Shown here: positions 9,206-18,215 of the stretch, piece by piece | Layout: each line of letters begins with the position of its first letter | Position numbering within the stretch: position 1 is the first letter of the stretch | Origin: Cupriavidus plantarum | Lineage (GTDB): Bacteria; Pseudomonadota; Gammaproteobacteria; Burkholderiales; Burkholderiaceae | Reading direction: 5' to 3' | DNA: 64,000 nucleotides | Assembly (NCBI RefSeq): GCF_905397285.1 | Contig: NZ_CAJPUX010000002.1 | Span: 992,001-1,056,000, forward strand | The notes under the pieces: generated by a model | What the model saw: the letters and a program-made list of their open reading frames with translations, nothing else | The model's database searches: none | What the model was told of the DNA's origin: nothing | Position numbers and translations under genes: made by a program

Positions 9206-10033
9206 TCAGCGTTGGTATGCGGGAGGATTGAAGCCCGCGAATCGCTGCTGGGTCACGGACTTGAACGCGGCCGACTGGTAGGCCTCGCGAATGTCGGTCA
9301 CAAACGGCCGGTTGAGATCCGTCGTGCGCACGGCGACGAGGTTCATGTAGTAGTCGGGAATCGCCTCGAGCTTCAGCGCCGACGTCAGCGACAGCCCCGA
9401 CGCCAGTGCGAAATTGCCATTGACGAAGGCATAGTCGACATCGTCGAGCGAGCGCGGCAGCTGTGCCGCCTCTAGCTGAACGAGCTTGAGCTTGTGCGGA
9501 TTGCCCTCGATGTCGCGCTCCGACGCGCGTACGGCGTCCGTGCCCGGCTTGAGCGTGACCCAGCCGATCTGCTGCAGGATCGCGATCGCGCGGGCGAGAT
9601 TGGTCGGATCGTTCGGCAGCGACACCGTCGCGCCGGCCTTCACGTCCTGCAGCGACTTGTGCTTGCGGCTGTAGATGCCGATCGGGGCGGTCGGCACCTT
9701 CACGACCTCCGAGAGCTGAAGCTTGCGGTCCGAAGAGAACTTCCTGAGGTAGACCTCGTGCTGGAACGCGTTGGCGTCGATCGCGCCATCGGCCAGCGCG
9801 AGGTTAGGCTGCACGTAGTCGCTGAACTCGACGATCGTCACCTTGTAGCCGCGTTGCTCGAGGATCGGCTTGATCCCGTAACGGACCTGGTCCGCGTACG
9901 GACCGGCCGTCGCGCCGAAGCGAATCTCCTTCTTGTCCGCGTCGGCGGCGCCTGCGGCATGGACCACGCTGCCCGCGATCAATGCCGCCAGCATGGCCAG
10001 CGTGCGCCGGCGAAGGCTCGTTCCTGCTTTCAT
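9206..10033 (-). CDS. MetQ/NlpA-family ABC transporter substrate-binding protein
   Basis: 275 aa from the ATG at 10033; AGGGGA lies 6 nt upstream, which favours this start over the GTG at 10039. A Sec signal (about residues 1-30, ending VHAAGAADA) lacks a lipobox cysteine, unlike most NlpA lipoproteins. The mature part has the family sequence IRFGATAGPYADQV and ANAFQHEVYL, and ends in YYMNLVAVRT...AYQSAAFKSV. NlpA-family receptors bind methionine or related sulfur compounds. It follows an SsuB-type ATPase by 125 bp on the same strand, so it may feed, or be an alternative receptor of, the upstream Ssu-type importer. No MetN or MetI is present. Confidence 0.88.
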   Translation of the reverse strand: MKAGTSLRRRTLAMLAALIAGSVVHAAGAADADKKEIRFGATAGPYADQVRYGIKPILEQRGYKVTIVEFSDYVQPNLALADGAIDANAFQHEVYLRKFSSDRKLQLSEVVKVPTAPIGIYSRKHKSLQDVKAGATVSLPNDPTNLARAIAILQQIGWVTLKPGTDAVRASERDIEGNPHKLKLVQLEAAQLPRSLDDVDYAFVNGNFALASGLSLTSALKLEAIPDYYMNLVAVRTTDLNRPFVTDIREAYQSAAFKSVTQQRFAGFNPPAYQR

Positions 10034-10158
10034 GTTCACTCCCCTGAGTCTCTGGTTGGTATATGTCCGCTATGCGGATCTGGAACGTTGTGCCGCGCGG
10101 TCGCGCGACAGGAAAGGCGGACGCGCGAGCCCGAGGTGCTCCCGCAGCGTCTTGCCGA

Positions 10159-10998
10159 TCAGATGGCGAACTGGAACGCAAGCGGCACGTGTTCGTTCGT
10201 GACGGGGATCTCCGGCAGCAGCGGTGGCGCCGCCGCTTCCGAGGGCTTGTCGCCGAACTCGCGCAGTACAGCATCACGGATGCGGGAGAACGCGGGCGCG
10301 GAGCGCTCGCGGGGATGCGTCAGGTCGACCGGCACGATGCGCCGGATGCGCCCGGGACGCGGTTCCATCACCACCACACGTTCGCCGAGGTAGACCGCTT
10401 CCTCGACGTCATGGGTGACGAGGATCATCGTGATGCCCTCGGCCTGCCAGATACGGTGCAGTTCCTGCTGGAGGTAGGCGCGCGTCAGCGCGTCCAGCGC
10501 GCCGAACGGCTCGTCCAGCAGCAGGATGTCCGGACGCGTGACGAGCGCCCGCGCGATGGCGACGCGCTGCGACATGCCGCCGGAGAGCTGGTACGGGTAC
10601 GCGTGTTCGAAGCCGCCCAGTCCGACCAGGTCGATATGCGACTGCACCGTGCGGAACTTGTCGCCCTCGCTCAGACCGCTGTTCAGCAGCGCCAGCGAGA
10701 TGTTCTGTTCGACCGTGAGCCAGGGAAACAACCGATGCTCCTGAAACACGATGCCGCGCTGCAGGCTCGTGCCGACGACACGCTTGCCGTCGAGCAGGAT
10801 CTCGCCGCGATACTCCTCCTCCAGCCCCACGATCAGCCGAAGCAGCGTGGACTTGCCGCAGCCGCTGGTGCCCACGACGCTGACGAACTCTCCGGGCTGG
10901 ATCGACAGTGTGATGTCGTCCAGCACGGGCAGGGCCGCGCCCTTGACGTCGTACTGCTTGGACAGATGCGAGATATCGAGCGTGCCGGCGTGAGCCAT
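10159..10998 (-). CDS. ssuB: ABC transporter ATP-binding protein, SsuB/TauB type
   Basis: 279 aa cytoplasmic ATPase. Walker A is GTSGCGKST (residues 43-51), the ABC signature LSGGMSQR (138-145), and Walker B LLLDEP (159-164) followed by the D-loop GALD and the H-loop VTHDVEEAV. The [11 protein letters not shown]-loop region is typical of nitrate/sulfonate/taurine importers. The gene lies 28 bp after an SsuC-type permease in a leftward ssuA-ssuC-ssuC-ssuB order. Which sulfonate, sulfate ester or sulfone is transported cannot be read from the ATPase. Confidence 0.9.
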   Translation of the reverse strand: MAHAGTLDISHLSKQYDVKGAALPVLDDITLSIQPGEFVSVVGTSGCGKSTLLRLIVGLEEEYRGEILLDGKRVVGTSLQRGIVFQEHRLFPWLTVEQNISLALLNSGLSEGDKFRTVQSHIDLVGLGGFEHAYPYQLSGGMSQRVAIARALVTRPDILLLDEPFGALDALTRAYLQQELHRIWQAEGITMILVTHDVEEAVYLGERVVVMEPRPGRIRRIVPVDLTHPRERSAPAFSRIRDAVLREFGDKPSEAAAPPLLPEIPVTNEHVPLAFQFAI

Positions 10999-11026
10999 CG
11001 GCGTGTCTCCGTGCGAAGGGTAATTG

Positions 11027-11842
11027 TCAGTGCGCCGCGACCGAGCGGCCGCGCCAGCGCAGCAGCCGGGCCTCGATATGGCCGGCGATCCAGTTGAGCG
11101 TGAAGCCGACGAGGCCGACCACGATGACGCCGAACAGCACGAGGTCCATCCAGAAGTTCTCGCGGCCGTCGATCATCGTGTTGCCGATGCCCTTGCCCGA
11201 GACGAGCAGATATTCCGCGCCCAGCGTCGCCAGCCATGCATAGATCAGGGCGAGATGGATGCCCGCGAAGATCGAGGGCGATGCGGCGGGCAATACGACA
11301 CGCCACAGCGTCTGCCCGCGCGTGAACCGGAGCACGCGCGCTACCTCGAGCAGATCGGCCGGCACGCCGCGGATGCCTTCGAACGTATTGAGCACGACGG
11401 GAAAGAACGCGGCCAGCGAGAGGAACACGACCTTGGCGGTGTCGCCAAGGCCGAACCAGACCGAGATCAGCGGAATCCACGCGAAGAGCGAGATCTGCTT
11501 GACCGTGTGGAACGTGGGGCCAACCATTTTCTCGAACAATCGGGAGAGGCCGAGCGCCGTGCCGAACACGAGGCCCACGGTTGTACCGATGGCAAAGCCC
11601 GCGAGGTCGCGCCACAGGCTCGCGGCCAGCGCCGTGAACAGCTTGCCGCTCGCGATCTGTTCGACCGCCGTGTCCCACACCTTCGACGGTGCTACGAGCA
11701 ACGGCGACTTCGACCACCCGAAGGCGACGGCGGCCCACCAGAGCGCGATCAGCACGGCCGGCAGGACCCAGCCGCGCAGGGCGCGCGGAATGCCCAGATT
11801 GCGTCTGGCAGTGCCGCCGCGTGCGAATGTCGACTCGCTCAT
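11027..11842 (-). CDS. ssuC: ABC transporter permease, SsuC type (second permease)
   Basis: 271 aa integral membrane protein with about six hydrophobic segments. The EAA loop reads [30 protein letters not shown], typical of SsuC/TauC permeases, and the N-terminal part has the conserved [10 protein letters not shown]. It is a homologue of the permease immediately upstream (13-bp gap), suggesting the channel may be a heterodimer instead of the usual SsuC homodimer. Expected to sit in the inner membrane and couple to the SsuB-like ATPase downstream. Confidence 0.9.
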   Translation of the reverse strand: MSESTFARGGTARRNLGIPRALRGWVLPAVLIALWWAAVAFGWSKSPLLVAPSKVWDTAVEQIASGKLFTALAASLWRDLAGFAIGTTVGLVFGTALGLSRLFEKMVGPTFHTVKQISLFAWIPLISVWFGLGDTAKVVFLSLAAFFPVVLNTFEGIRGVPADLLEVARVLRFTRGQTLWRVVLPAASPSIFAGIHLALIYAWLATLGAEYLLVSGKGIGNTMIDGRENFWMDLVLFGVIVVGLVGFTLNWIAGHIEARLLRWRGRSVAAH

Positions 11843-11855
11843 CCCCGTGTCTCCC

Positions 11856-12677
11856 TCAGAATCCGGGCTTGCGCCACCGCAGCACGACGCGCTCGGCGCG
11901 CGCCAGCAACTGGTCGAGCGTGAAGCCGATCGCCCCGACCACGATGACGGCGGCGATGACCATATCCAGCTGGAACAGCTGCCGTCCGTACACGATCATG
12001 TAGCCAAGTCCTTCCGACGACGCGAGCAATTCCACGACGACGAGCGCGAGCCACGCATGCGTGAGTCCGTAGCGAATGCCGTTCCACACAGGCGCGGCGG
12101 CGGCGGGAAAGATCACGCGCGACAGCGTCTGCCAGCGCGACAGCCGAAGCACCCGCGCCACCTCGAGGTAGGCGGCCGGCACGTTGCCGATGCCCTTGTA
12201 CGTATTGATCGCGATGGGCACGAGTGCCGCCTTGGCGATGAGGATGATCTTGAGCGCCTCGTCGATGCCGACGAGCAGCATCAGCAGTGGCAGCCATCCG
12301 AGCACGGGCACCTGGCTGAATGCCTTGAACGTCGGATAGACATAGTCGCGGAAGCGCGGCGACAGGCCCATCGCCGTGCCCAGCGACAGTCCGGCGACGA
12401 GGCCGATGCCGAACCCGCCCGCCACGCGCAGCGCGCTGACGCGCAGGTTGTCCCAGAGCTCGCCGCTCGCGTGGAGGTCCGCCAGCGTGTGCGCCACGGC
12501 CTCGGGCGTCGGCAATACCTGCGGTGGAATCCATTCGAAGCGCGCCGCGACATACCAGATGGCCAGCAGCGCGAGCGGCACGGGCCAGGCCAGCAGCACA
12601 TCCACGAGATGGCGCCGGTAACCGTCGATGGCGACCGCGGACCGCGGCGCCTCCAGCGCAAGCGAGTCGGTAGCCAT
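11856..12677 (-). CDS. ssuC: ABC transporter permease, SsuC type (first permease)
   Basis: 273 aa from the ATG at 12677, which shares one base with the TAA of the upstream receptor gene (TAATG), so translation is coupled. It has SsuC-like features: VLPTPEAVAHTLADL after the first membrane segment, and the EAA loop EVARVLRLSRWQTLSRVIFPAAAAPVWNGI. The longer reading frame extending to 12776 overlaps the receptor gene and is not credible. Together with the next gene it gives two different permease subunits for one importer. Confidence 0.9.
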   Translation of the reverse strand: MATDSLALEAPRSAVAIDGYRRHLVDVLLAWPVPLALLAIWYVAARFEWIPPQVLPTPEAVAHTLADLHASGELWDNLRVSALRVAGGFGIGLVAGLSLGTAMGLSPRFRDYVYPTFKAFSQVPVLGWLPLLMLLVGIDEALKIILIAKAALVPIAINTYKGIGNVPAAYLEVARVLRLSRWQTLSRVIFPAAAAPVWNGIRYGLTHAWLALVVVELLASSEGLGYMIVYGRQLFQLDMVIAAVIVVGAIGFTLDQLLARAERVVLRWRKPGF

Positions 12678-13852
12678 TACGCCCCCAGGATCTTGCCGTC
12701 CGGCTGGTAGATGGGCCAGTAGGTCTGCAGCTTGAGGTCCTCGAGCGCAGTCCGCAGGTAGCGCTGGTCGATCCACTGGTCGACGTCGAAGCGCGCGCGG
12801 CTCAGGCGGAACCGATAGGCCTGCTCGACGGCGTCCTTGTACCGCGCGACCAGGAACGAATCGAAGTTTGGATTGAGGCGGACGCGCAGCGGTTCACCGT
12901 CGAAGTCTTCCTTCCAGTGTTCGTACGGCGTGCCCGCGCGCGCCCAGGTGCGGAGCACTTCTTCGCGGTTCTTCTCGTCGGAAGCCCAGCGCGCGGACTC
13001 GACGGCGGTGCGCACGAACTGCTGCGTGGCCTCCGGATAGCGGTTGAGGAAATCTTCGGTCACCAGCACGTGGCTCTGACGCGTATAGATCGGCGACTGG
13101 CCCTTGCTCGTGTACAGGACGCGCACGGCGCCCTTGTCGCGCAGGCGCAGGATGTCCATGGCGCCGATCGCCGCGTCGATATCGCGCGTGGTCAGCGCCG
13201 CGAGGTAGCCCGCGGTGTCGAGGTTCAGCAGCCGCACGTCCTTCTCGGTCAGGCCCTGCGATTCCAGCAGGCGCAGTGCCGGCAGATGCATATTGGTGCC
13301 CTTGAACAGCGACACGCGCTTGCCGCGCAGTTCGGCCACCGTCTTGAGCGGCGAATCGGGGGGGACGCCGATATAGATGTTGGTGCGCACGCCGGTGGCC
13401 AGCACCAGCCGAGTCCTGAGCCCCGCGGCGCGCGCGACGATCGCCGGGAGGTCTCCCTGCAGCGCGAAGTCCAGTTGCCGGTTGGTCAGCGCCTCGTTGA
13501 CGGCGGGGCCCGCGCCCTTGAAGAAGTACCACTCGATGCGGGTACCCGCGGGCTTGAACGCCTCTTCGACCCAGCCCTTGGCATGGGCGATGGAAAGCGA
13601 GCTGCCAGCGAACGTCGGCGGTGTGCCGGTGGCGGGCTGCGCCACGCCGATACGGATGACCTCGGGGCGCGCTGAGGCGGATGGCGCACTGAATGCGCTG
13701 AACGGCGTCAGCGCGGAGAGCGAGGCCAGCGTGGCGGCGGTGCCCAGTCCATGACGGCCGATGGTCCGCAGTGCCCGCCGACGGGCGGGATCGACTTGCG
13801 TGTCGGCGTGCGGCAGGTGCGAAGCGTAGGGCAAATCGTTCCGATCGGACAT
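12677..13852 (-). CDS. ssuA: SsuA-type aliphatic sulfonate ABC transporter substrate-binding protein
   Basis: 391 aa from the ATG at 13852. The N-terminus has a run RRRALRTIGRHG followed by a small-residue hydrophobic stretch, compatible with a twin-arginine-like signal. The mature domain has the SsuA/NMT1 pattern: AKGWVEEAFKPAGTRIEWYFF, GPAVNEALTNRQLDFALQGD, and YIGVPPDSPLKTVAELRGKRV. Such receptors bind alkanesulfonates, taurine or sulfate esters in the periplasm and deliver them to SsuBC. It is the first gene of the leftward importer operon. No promoter is clear in the 185 bp upstream, though ATATGGG-type repeats occur near 13934 and 13953. Confidence 0.88.
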   Translation of the reverse strand: MSDRNDLPYASHLPHADTQVDPARRRALRTIGRHGLGTAATLASLSALTPFSAFSAPSASARPEVIRIGVAQPATGTPPTFAGSSLSIAHAKGWVEEAFKPAGTRIEWYFFKGAGPAVNEALTNRQLDFALQGDLPAIVARAAGLRTRLVLATGVRTNIYIGVPPDSPLKTVAELRGKRVSLFKGTNMHLPALRLLESQGLTEKDVRLLNLDTAGYLAALTTRDIDAAIGAMDILRLRDKGAVRVLYTSKGQSPIYTRQSHVLVTEDFLNRYPEATQQFVRTAVESARWASDEKNREEVLRTWARAGTPYEHWKEDFDGEPLRVRLNPNFDSFLVARYKDAVEQAYRFRLSRARFDVDQWIDQRYLRTALEDLKLQTYWPIYQPDGKILGA

Positions 13853-14036
13853 GGGGCGCGTGGTGGGTTGGAGGCCGACACACACGATACGCGGCGGTGC
13901 CGCGTCCGGCGAACGAAGGAATTTGCGGAACGATATGGGACCGCACCGCATATGGGCATGCGGGTTTTGCGCGATCAACGGCCTGTTCTGACAGCACGTT
14001 GCGCGACTGTCCTACAAAACCCGGGCGGCGCGTTTT

Positions 14037-14043
14037 CTACACT
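14037..14043 (+). promoter_or_regulatory. Possible sigma-S type -10 element for the CsbD gene
   Basis: CTACACT at 14037-14043 resembles the CTATACT core of stationary-phase (sigma-S) promoters, with a T-rich flank just upstream and no good -35. It would start a transcript about 70 nt ahead of the CsbD ATG. Several enterobacterial CsbD homologues are stress induced, which makes this reasonable, but the match is short. Confidence 0.35.
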
Positions 14044-14121
14044 GTCCAGTGAGCCGCTTCCAACGCGATGCCAAGCGTACATCGGGGAAGCGCCGACGAA
14101 CTGACCGACAGGAGCGTAATC

Positions 14122-14301
14122 ATGAACAAGGACCAGGTGAAGGGTCGCGTGACCGAGGCCAAGGGCAAGGCGAAGGAACTTGCCGGCAAGCTGACGGGGA
14201 AGACGTCCACCGAGATCAAGGGCAAGGCCCAGCAAGTGGCCGGCCGGACGCAGGCGGGCTACGGCGATGCCAAGGAAGACATGAAGAAGAACCCGCGTTA
14301 A
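14122..14301 (+). CDS. CsbD family stress-response protein
   Basis: 59 aa, highly charged and without cysteine or tryptophan. It begins MNKDQVKGRVTEAKGKAKEL and repeats the KGKAKELAGKLTG / KGKAQQVAGRTQ pattern of CsbD/YjbJ proteins. AGGAGC lies 8 nt before the ATG. CsbD proteins are abundant small, probably disordered or helical, cytosolic proteins made under general stress; their molecular role is not known. It is monocistronic, with its own intrinsic terminator at 14332-14360. Confidence 0.92.
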   Translation: MNKDQVKGRVTEAKGKAKELAGKLTGKTSTEIKGKAQQVAGRTQAGYGDAKEDMKKNPR

Positions 14302-14331
14302 GCCAGGTCTTCAAGTCTTCCAGAGACGAAG

Positions 14332-14360
14332 GGAGTGGGGCGCGAGCCCCGCTCCTTTTT
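14332..14360 (+). terminator. Intrinsic terminator of the CsbD gene
   Basis: A 10-bp stem GGAGTGGGGC (14332-14341) / GCCCCGCTCC (14346-14355, one G-T pair) with loop GCGA is followed directly by TTTTT and then ATTT. The T-run overlaps the last codon of the convergent GlcD-like gene. On the other strand no T-run follows, so it acts rightward only. Confidence 0.9.
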
Positions 14361-15816
14361 ATTTGACTTCAGGCAGCAACCGCCCGGGGTTCAGCAGGTT
14401 CTTCGGATCCAGCGCCCGCTTGACCTGCCACATGAGTTCCAGCTCGACGGACGATTTGTATTGCAGCAGGTCGTCGCGCTTGGCCACGCCAATCCCGTGC
14501 TCGGCCGAGATCGAGCCGTTTTCAGCATGGGCGAGCCCATCCACGAGGTCCGACACGGGCTTGTACCACTGCGTCAGGAAGGACCTGGCATCCCGATCGC
14601 GCGGGCGCAGCGGATTGAAGTGGACGTTGCCGTCGCCCATATGGCCATAGATGACCATGCGCGTGGCCGGCTCCAGCGCCAGCACCTCCGCCGACGCCTT
14701 CTCGATGAACTGCGCGATGCGCGACACGGGCACAGAGATATCGCACTTGATGCTGCCGCCGGTGCGCGTCTGGGCATCGGAGATTTCCTCCCGAATGCGC
14801 CAGAACTGCTGCACATCGGCGAGGCTCGACGCCACGGCCGCATCGACGACGAGCCCGGCCTCGAGACCCGCTTCCAGGATCTCCATCAGCGTGCCGTTGA
14901 GCGTTTCCTCGTCGGTGCCCGACGTGAGCTCGATCAGCACCATCCAGTCGTGTCGGCTTTCCAGCGGCGACGGCATGTTGCCGAGGTATTCGAGCACCAG
15001 CTCCAGCGCGGGGGCGGAGATCAGTTCGAAGGCCGTCACCGCGCCGCCTGACAGCGCCCGCGCGCGGCCCAGCAACTCGACGGCGGCCTCCGGATTCCGC
15101 ACCGCGACGAACGCCATGGCGGTCGAACGCGGCTGCGGCATCAGCTTGAGCACGGCGCCGGTGATGATGCCGAGCGTGCCTTCCGCACCGATGAACAGAT
15201 GCTTGAGGTCGTAGCCCGTGTTGTCCTTGCGCAGTCCTTTCAGCGATGAAAACACGCGGCCGTCGGGCAGCACGACCTCGATACCGAGCACGAGGTCGCG
15301 CATATTCCCATAGCGCAGCACCGCGGTACCGCCCGCATTCGTCGAGAGATTGCCGCCGATCTGGCAGGAACCTTCCGAGCCGATGCGGAGCGGAAACAGG
15401 CGCCCGGCTTCGTCGGCGGCCGCGCGCGCGGCGGACAGCGTCACGCCGGCTTCCACGGTCATCGTGTCGTTGACCGTATCGATCGCCAGCACGCGATGCA
15501 TCTTCCTGAGACTGATGACCACCGCGGTGCCGCTGTCGTCGGGCACCGCGCCCCCCATCAACGACGTGTTGCCGCCTTGCGGGACCACGGGCACATCGTG
15601 CGCATGGCACCACGCCATGACGCGGCTGACTTGCTCGGTCGTGGCCGGCATGACGACCACGGGCGACTTGCCGCGATAGAGGCGGCGATAGTCCGTGACG
15701 TAGGCTTCGGTGTCGGCCTCGGCGGTCAGGCAGCCGCCCGCGCCGACGATGTCCTGCATCGCGGCCAGCAGCGTATCAGGAGTGGGAGGAGTGGAGGGAG
15801 TGGGGGAAGCGGTCAT
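14359..15816 (-). CDS. FAD-linked oxidase, GlcD/D-2-hydroxyacid dehydrogenase type
   Basis: 485 aa from the ATG at 15816. It has a PCMH-type FAD-binding domain (PVVPQGGNTSLMGGAVPDDSG; VEAGVTLSAARAAADEAGR; EGSCQIGGNLSTNAGG) and a C-terminal FAD-oxidase cap with the conserved YGHMGDGNVHFN and ending SISAEHGIGVAKRD and LDPKNLLNPGRLLP. Relatives oxidise glycolate, D-lactate or D-2-hydroxyglutarate. It is the last gene of a five-gene sugar-acid operon, 17 bp after the aldolase, so its substrate may be a hydroxyacid formed from the aldolase products. Its last bases overlap the CsbD terminator. Confidence 0.9.
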   Translation of the reverse strand: MTASPTPSTPPTPDTLLAAMQDIVGAGGCLTAEADTEAYVTDYRRLYRGKSPVVVMPATTEQVSRVMAWCHAHDVPVVPQGGNTSLMGGAVPDDSGTAVVISLRKMHRVLAIDTVNDTMTVEAGVTLSAARAAADEAGRLFPLRIGSEGSCQIGGNLSTNAGGTAVLRYGNMRDLVLGIEVVLPDGRVFSSLKGLRKDNTGYDLKHLFIGAEGTLGIITGAVLKLMPQPRSTAMAFVAVRNPEAAVELLGRARALSGGAVTAFELISAPALELVLEYLGNMPSPLESRHDWMVLIELTSGTDEETLNGTLMEILEAGLEAGLVVDAAVASSLADVQQFWRIREEISDAQTRTGGSIKCDISVPVSRIAQFIEKASAEVLALEPATRMVIYGHMGDGNVHFNPLRPRDRDARSFLTQWYKPVSDLVDGLAHAENGSISAEHGIGVAKRDDLLQYKSSVELELMWQVKRALDPKNLLNPGRLLPEVK

Positions 15817-15833
15817 CGTGAATCGGAACGCGG

Positions 15834-16637
15834 TTAGTAGGCGGCGCCGGGCGCGGCAATATTGGCGGCGCGATCCGGCAGGAACTCCGCCGCCAGCCGG
15901 CGCGCGGCGTTGGCATAGACCAGCACGTCCACGCCGGTGGCGACAAACGTGCAGCCCAGCTCCAGATAGCGGCGCGCGAGCGCGTTGTCGGAGGTCAGCG
16001 TCCCGGCCGCCTTGCCGCTCGCCACGATCGTGCGCATGGCGGATTCTATCTGCGCCTGCACGTCCGGGTGTCCGGGATTGCCGCGATGGCCCATCGACGC
16101 GGCCAGGTCGGCGGGGCCGATGAACACGCCATGCACGCCATCCACCGCGCAGATCGCTTCCAGATTCTGCATGGCGGTGACCGTCTCGGCCTGCACCAGC
16201 AGGCAGACCTCGTCGTCGGCCACGGCAAGGTAGTCCTTGCGCGCCGACCATTGCGACACGCGCGCCACGGCGCTGCCCACGCCGCGCACGCCGAGCGGCG
16301 GGTAGCGCGTCGCGCGCACGAGGCCGGCGGCCTGCTCGGCGGTGTCGACCATCGGAATCAGCAGCGTGCGCGCGCCGATATCGAGCAGTTGCTTGATCAG
16401 CGCGGTCTCGCCCGATACCGCGCGGACGACGGCCTGCGAACGGTAGGGGCCGAGGGCCTGCAGCGTCGCGAGGATCGATCGCACGTCATTGGGCGCATGC
16501 TCGCCGTCCACCAGCAGCCAGTCGAAGCCCGCGGTGGCGGTGACCTCCGCGAGATAGGACGAGGCGGCGGACATCCAGAGGCCGATCTGCGGTTGGCCGG
16601 CGGCCAGCGCGGCCTTGAACGGGTTGTGGGCGGGCAT
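15834..16637 (-). CDS. HpcH/HpaI-type class II aldolase (probable 2-keto-3-deoxy sugar-acid aldolase)
   Basis: 267 aa from an ATG preceded by AAGGAGA at optimal spacing. The (beta/alpha)8 aldolase family features are clear: [33 protein letters not shown], then [27 protein letters not shown] and [15 protein letters not shown], which hold the metal-binding Glu and Asp and the phosphate-like anion site. Family members split 2-keto-3-deoxy-glucarate (GarL) or 2,4-dihydroxyhept-2-enedioate into pyruvate and an aldehyde. Next to a galactarate-dehydratase-like gene, the GarL-type reaction giving pyruvate and tartronate semialdehyde is most likely; this is context inference. Confidence 0.9.
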   Translation of the reverse strand: MPAHNPFKAALAAGQPQIGLWMSAASSYLAEVTATAGFDWLLVDGEHAPNDVRSILATLQALGPYRSQAVVRAVSGETALIKQLLDIGARTLLIPMVDTAEQAAGLVRATRYPPLGVRGVGSAVARVSQWSARKDYLAVADDEVCLLVQAETVTAMQNLEAICAVDGVHGVFIGPADLAASMGHRGNPGHPDVQAQIESAMRTIVASGKAAGTLTSDNALARRYLELGCTFVATGVDVLVYANAARRLAAEFLPDRAANIAAPGAAY

Positions 16638-16693
16638 GCGGTCTCCTTGGTGTCGATGCTTTTTGGGTGATGGCGACGGGCTGAACGATGAAT

Positions 16694-18163
16694 TCAACCC
16701 AACTGCCCCTGGCACAGATACTTGGTATGCATGTAATCGTCAAGCCCATGGCGCGACCCCTCGCGGCCGTAACCGGACTCCTTCACGCCGCCAAACGGCG
16801 CCGCCTCAGACGCGAGCGCCCCCTCGTTGATGCCGACGATCCCGGTCTCCAGCGCCTGTGCCACGCGCCAGATGCGCCGTACATCGTTCGAATAGAAGTA
16901 TGCAGCCAGCCCAAACGGCGTGTCGTTGGCATCGCGGATCACCTCCTCCTCGTGACTGAAGCGAAAGACCGGCGCGACCGGGCCGAAGGTTTCCTCGCCG
17001 GCCAGCGCCATCTCGGGCGTGGCGCGCGTGAGCACCGTGGGCGCGTAGTAGTGCGGGCCATCCTCCGTCCGCACGCGCTCGCCCCCGACCACGACATGGG
17101 CGCCTTTTTCGACCGCATCGCGCACGTGCCGGTCGATCTTGGCGACGGCGCGCGCGTTGATCATCGGACCGATTTGCGATGCATCGTCACTGGCGGGTCC
17201 CACGCGCAGTGCCGACACGCGCCTGGCCAGCTTGCCGACGAAGATGTCGTGCACGCCCGCCTGCACATAGATGCGGTTCGGGCAGACGCAGGTCTGGCCG
17301 CCATTGCGGAACTTGGCGGCCATCAGGCCTTCCACGGCCGCGTCCACGTCCGCATCGTCGAACACGATGAAGGGCGCATTGCCGCCGAGTTCGAGCGAGA
17401 GCTTCTTGAGCGTGCCGGCCGACTCGCGCGCGAGGTGCTTGCCCACGGGCGTGGAACCCGTGAACGTGATCTTGCGCACGCGGCTGTCCGCGAGCCACGC
17501 GTCGACGACGGCGGGGGTCCGCACGCGCGACGCCGTGACGATATTGAGCACGCCGCGCGGCAGTCCCGCCTGCTCCGCCAGGTAGACGAGCGCCAGCGCG
17601 GTCAGAGGTGTGTCCTCGGCGGGCTTGCAGACGACCGCGCAGCCGGCCGCGAGCGCGGGCGCGATCTTGCGCGCGATCATGGCGAGCGGGAAATTCCACG
17701 GCGTGATGGCCGCTACCACACCGACCGGCTCCTTCAGGACGATCATCTTGCGGCCAGGCACTGCCTCGGCCACGACATCGCCGCAGATACGCGTCGCTTC
17801 CTCCGCGAACCACTCCACGTACGAGGCGCCATAGCGGACTTCGCCCAGGCTCTCGTGCATGGGCTTGCCCTGCTCGGCGGAGATGATGCGCGCGAGGTCC
17901 TGCTCGTTGGCGAGGATCAGCGCGTGCCAGCGCTTGATCAGTTGCGCGCGCTCGCGAGCGGTGCGGCGGCTCCAGTCCGGAAAGGCCGCGTGCGCGGCAT
18001 CGGCCGCCGCCCTCGCGTCGCCGGCATCGCTATCGGGCACACGCGCGATGACCTCCCCCGTGGCGGGGTCGGTCACCTCGAAGCGTTGCGAGGCATCGCG
18101 CCATTGTTGGTCGATGAAATTCTGCTGGCGCAGCAGTGCGCGCACGGTGAGGGTAGTCAGCAT
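16694..18163 (-). CDS. NAD(P)-dependent semialdehyde dehydrogenase, GabD-like
   Basis: 489 aa aldehyde dehydrogenase. The catalytic Cys is C292 in [10 protein letters not shown] and the general-base Glu is E258 in LELGGNAP; the cofactor loop reads [21 protein letters not shown]. The second cysteine two residues after the catalytic one (CVC) is typical of GabD-type succinate semialdehyde dehydrogenases. In a sugar-acid operon a role on 2-oxoglutarate semialdehyde or another dicarboxylic semialdehyde is plausible. It sits 52 bp after the dehydratase gene and 56 bp before the aldolase gene. Confidence 0.9.
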   Translation of the reverse strand: MLTTLTVRALLRQQNFIDQQWRDASQRFEVTDPATGEVIARVPDSDAGDARAAADAAHAAFPDWSRRTARERAQLIKRWHALILANEQDLARIISAEQGKPMHESLGEVRYGASYVEWFAEEATRICGDVVAEAVPGRKMIVLKEPVGVVAAITPWNFPLAMIARKIAPALAAGCAVVCKPAEDTPLTALALVYLAEQAGLPRGVLNIVTASRVRTPAVVDAWLADSRVRKITFTGSTPVGKHLARESAGTLKKLSLELGGNAPFIVFDDADVDAAVEGLMAAKFRNGGQTCVCPNRIYVQAGVHDIFVGKLARRVSALRVGPASDDASQIGPMINARAVAKIDRHVRDAVEKGAHVVVGGERVRTEDGPHYYAPTVLTRATPEMALAGEETFGPVAPVFRFSHEEEVIRDANDTPFGLAAYFYSNDVRRIWRVAQALETGIVGINEGALASEAAPFGGVKESGYGREGSRHGLDDYMHTKYLCQGQLG

Positions 18164-18215
18164 GATGCGTGGGAGGAAGGTCTGGAGGCGCGGCCGGAGG
18201 GCTGGAGGCGGGCGG

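Noticed and set aside
14359-16251. A longer 630-residue version of the GlcD-like oxidase
   Set aside because: The extra N-terminal part lies over the aldolase gene in another frame and has no domain; the ATG at 15816 fits the family length.
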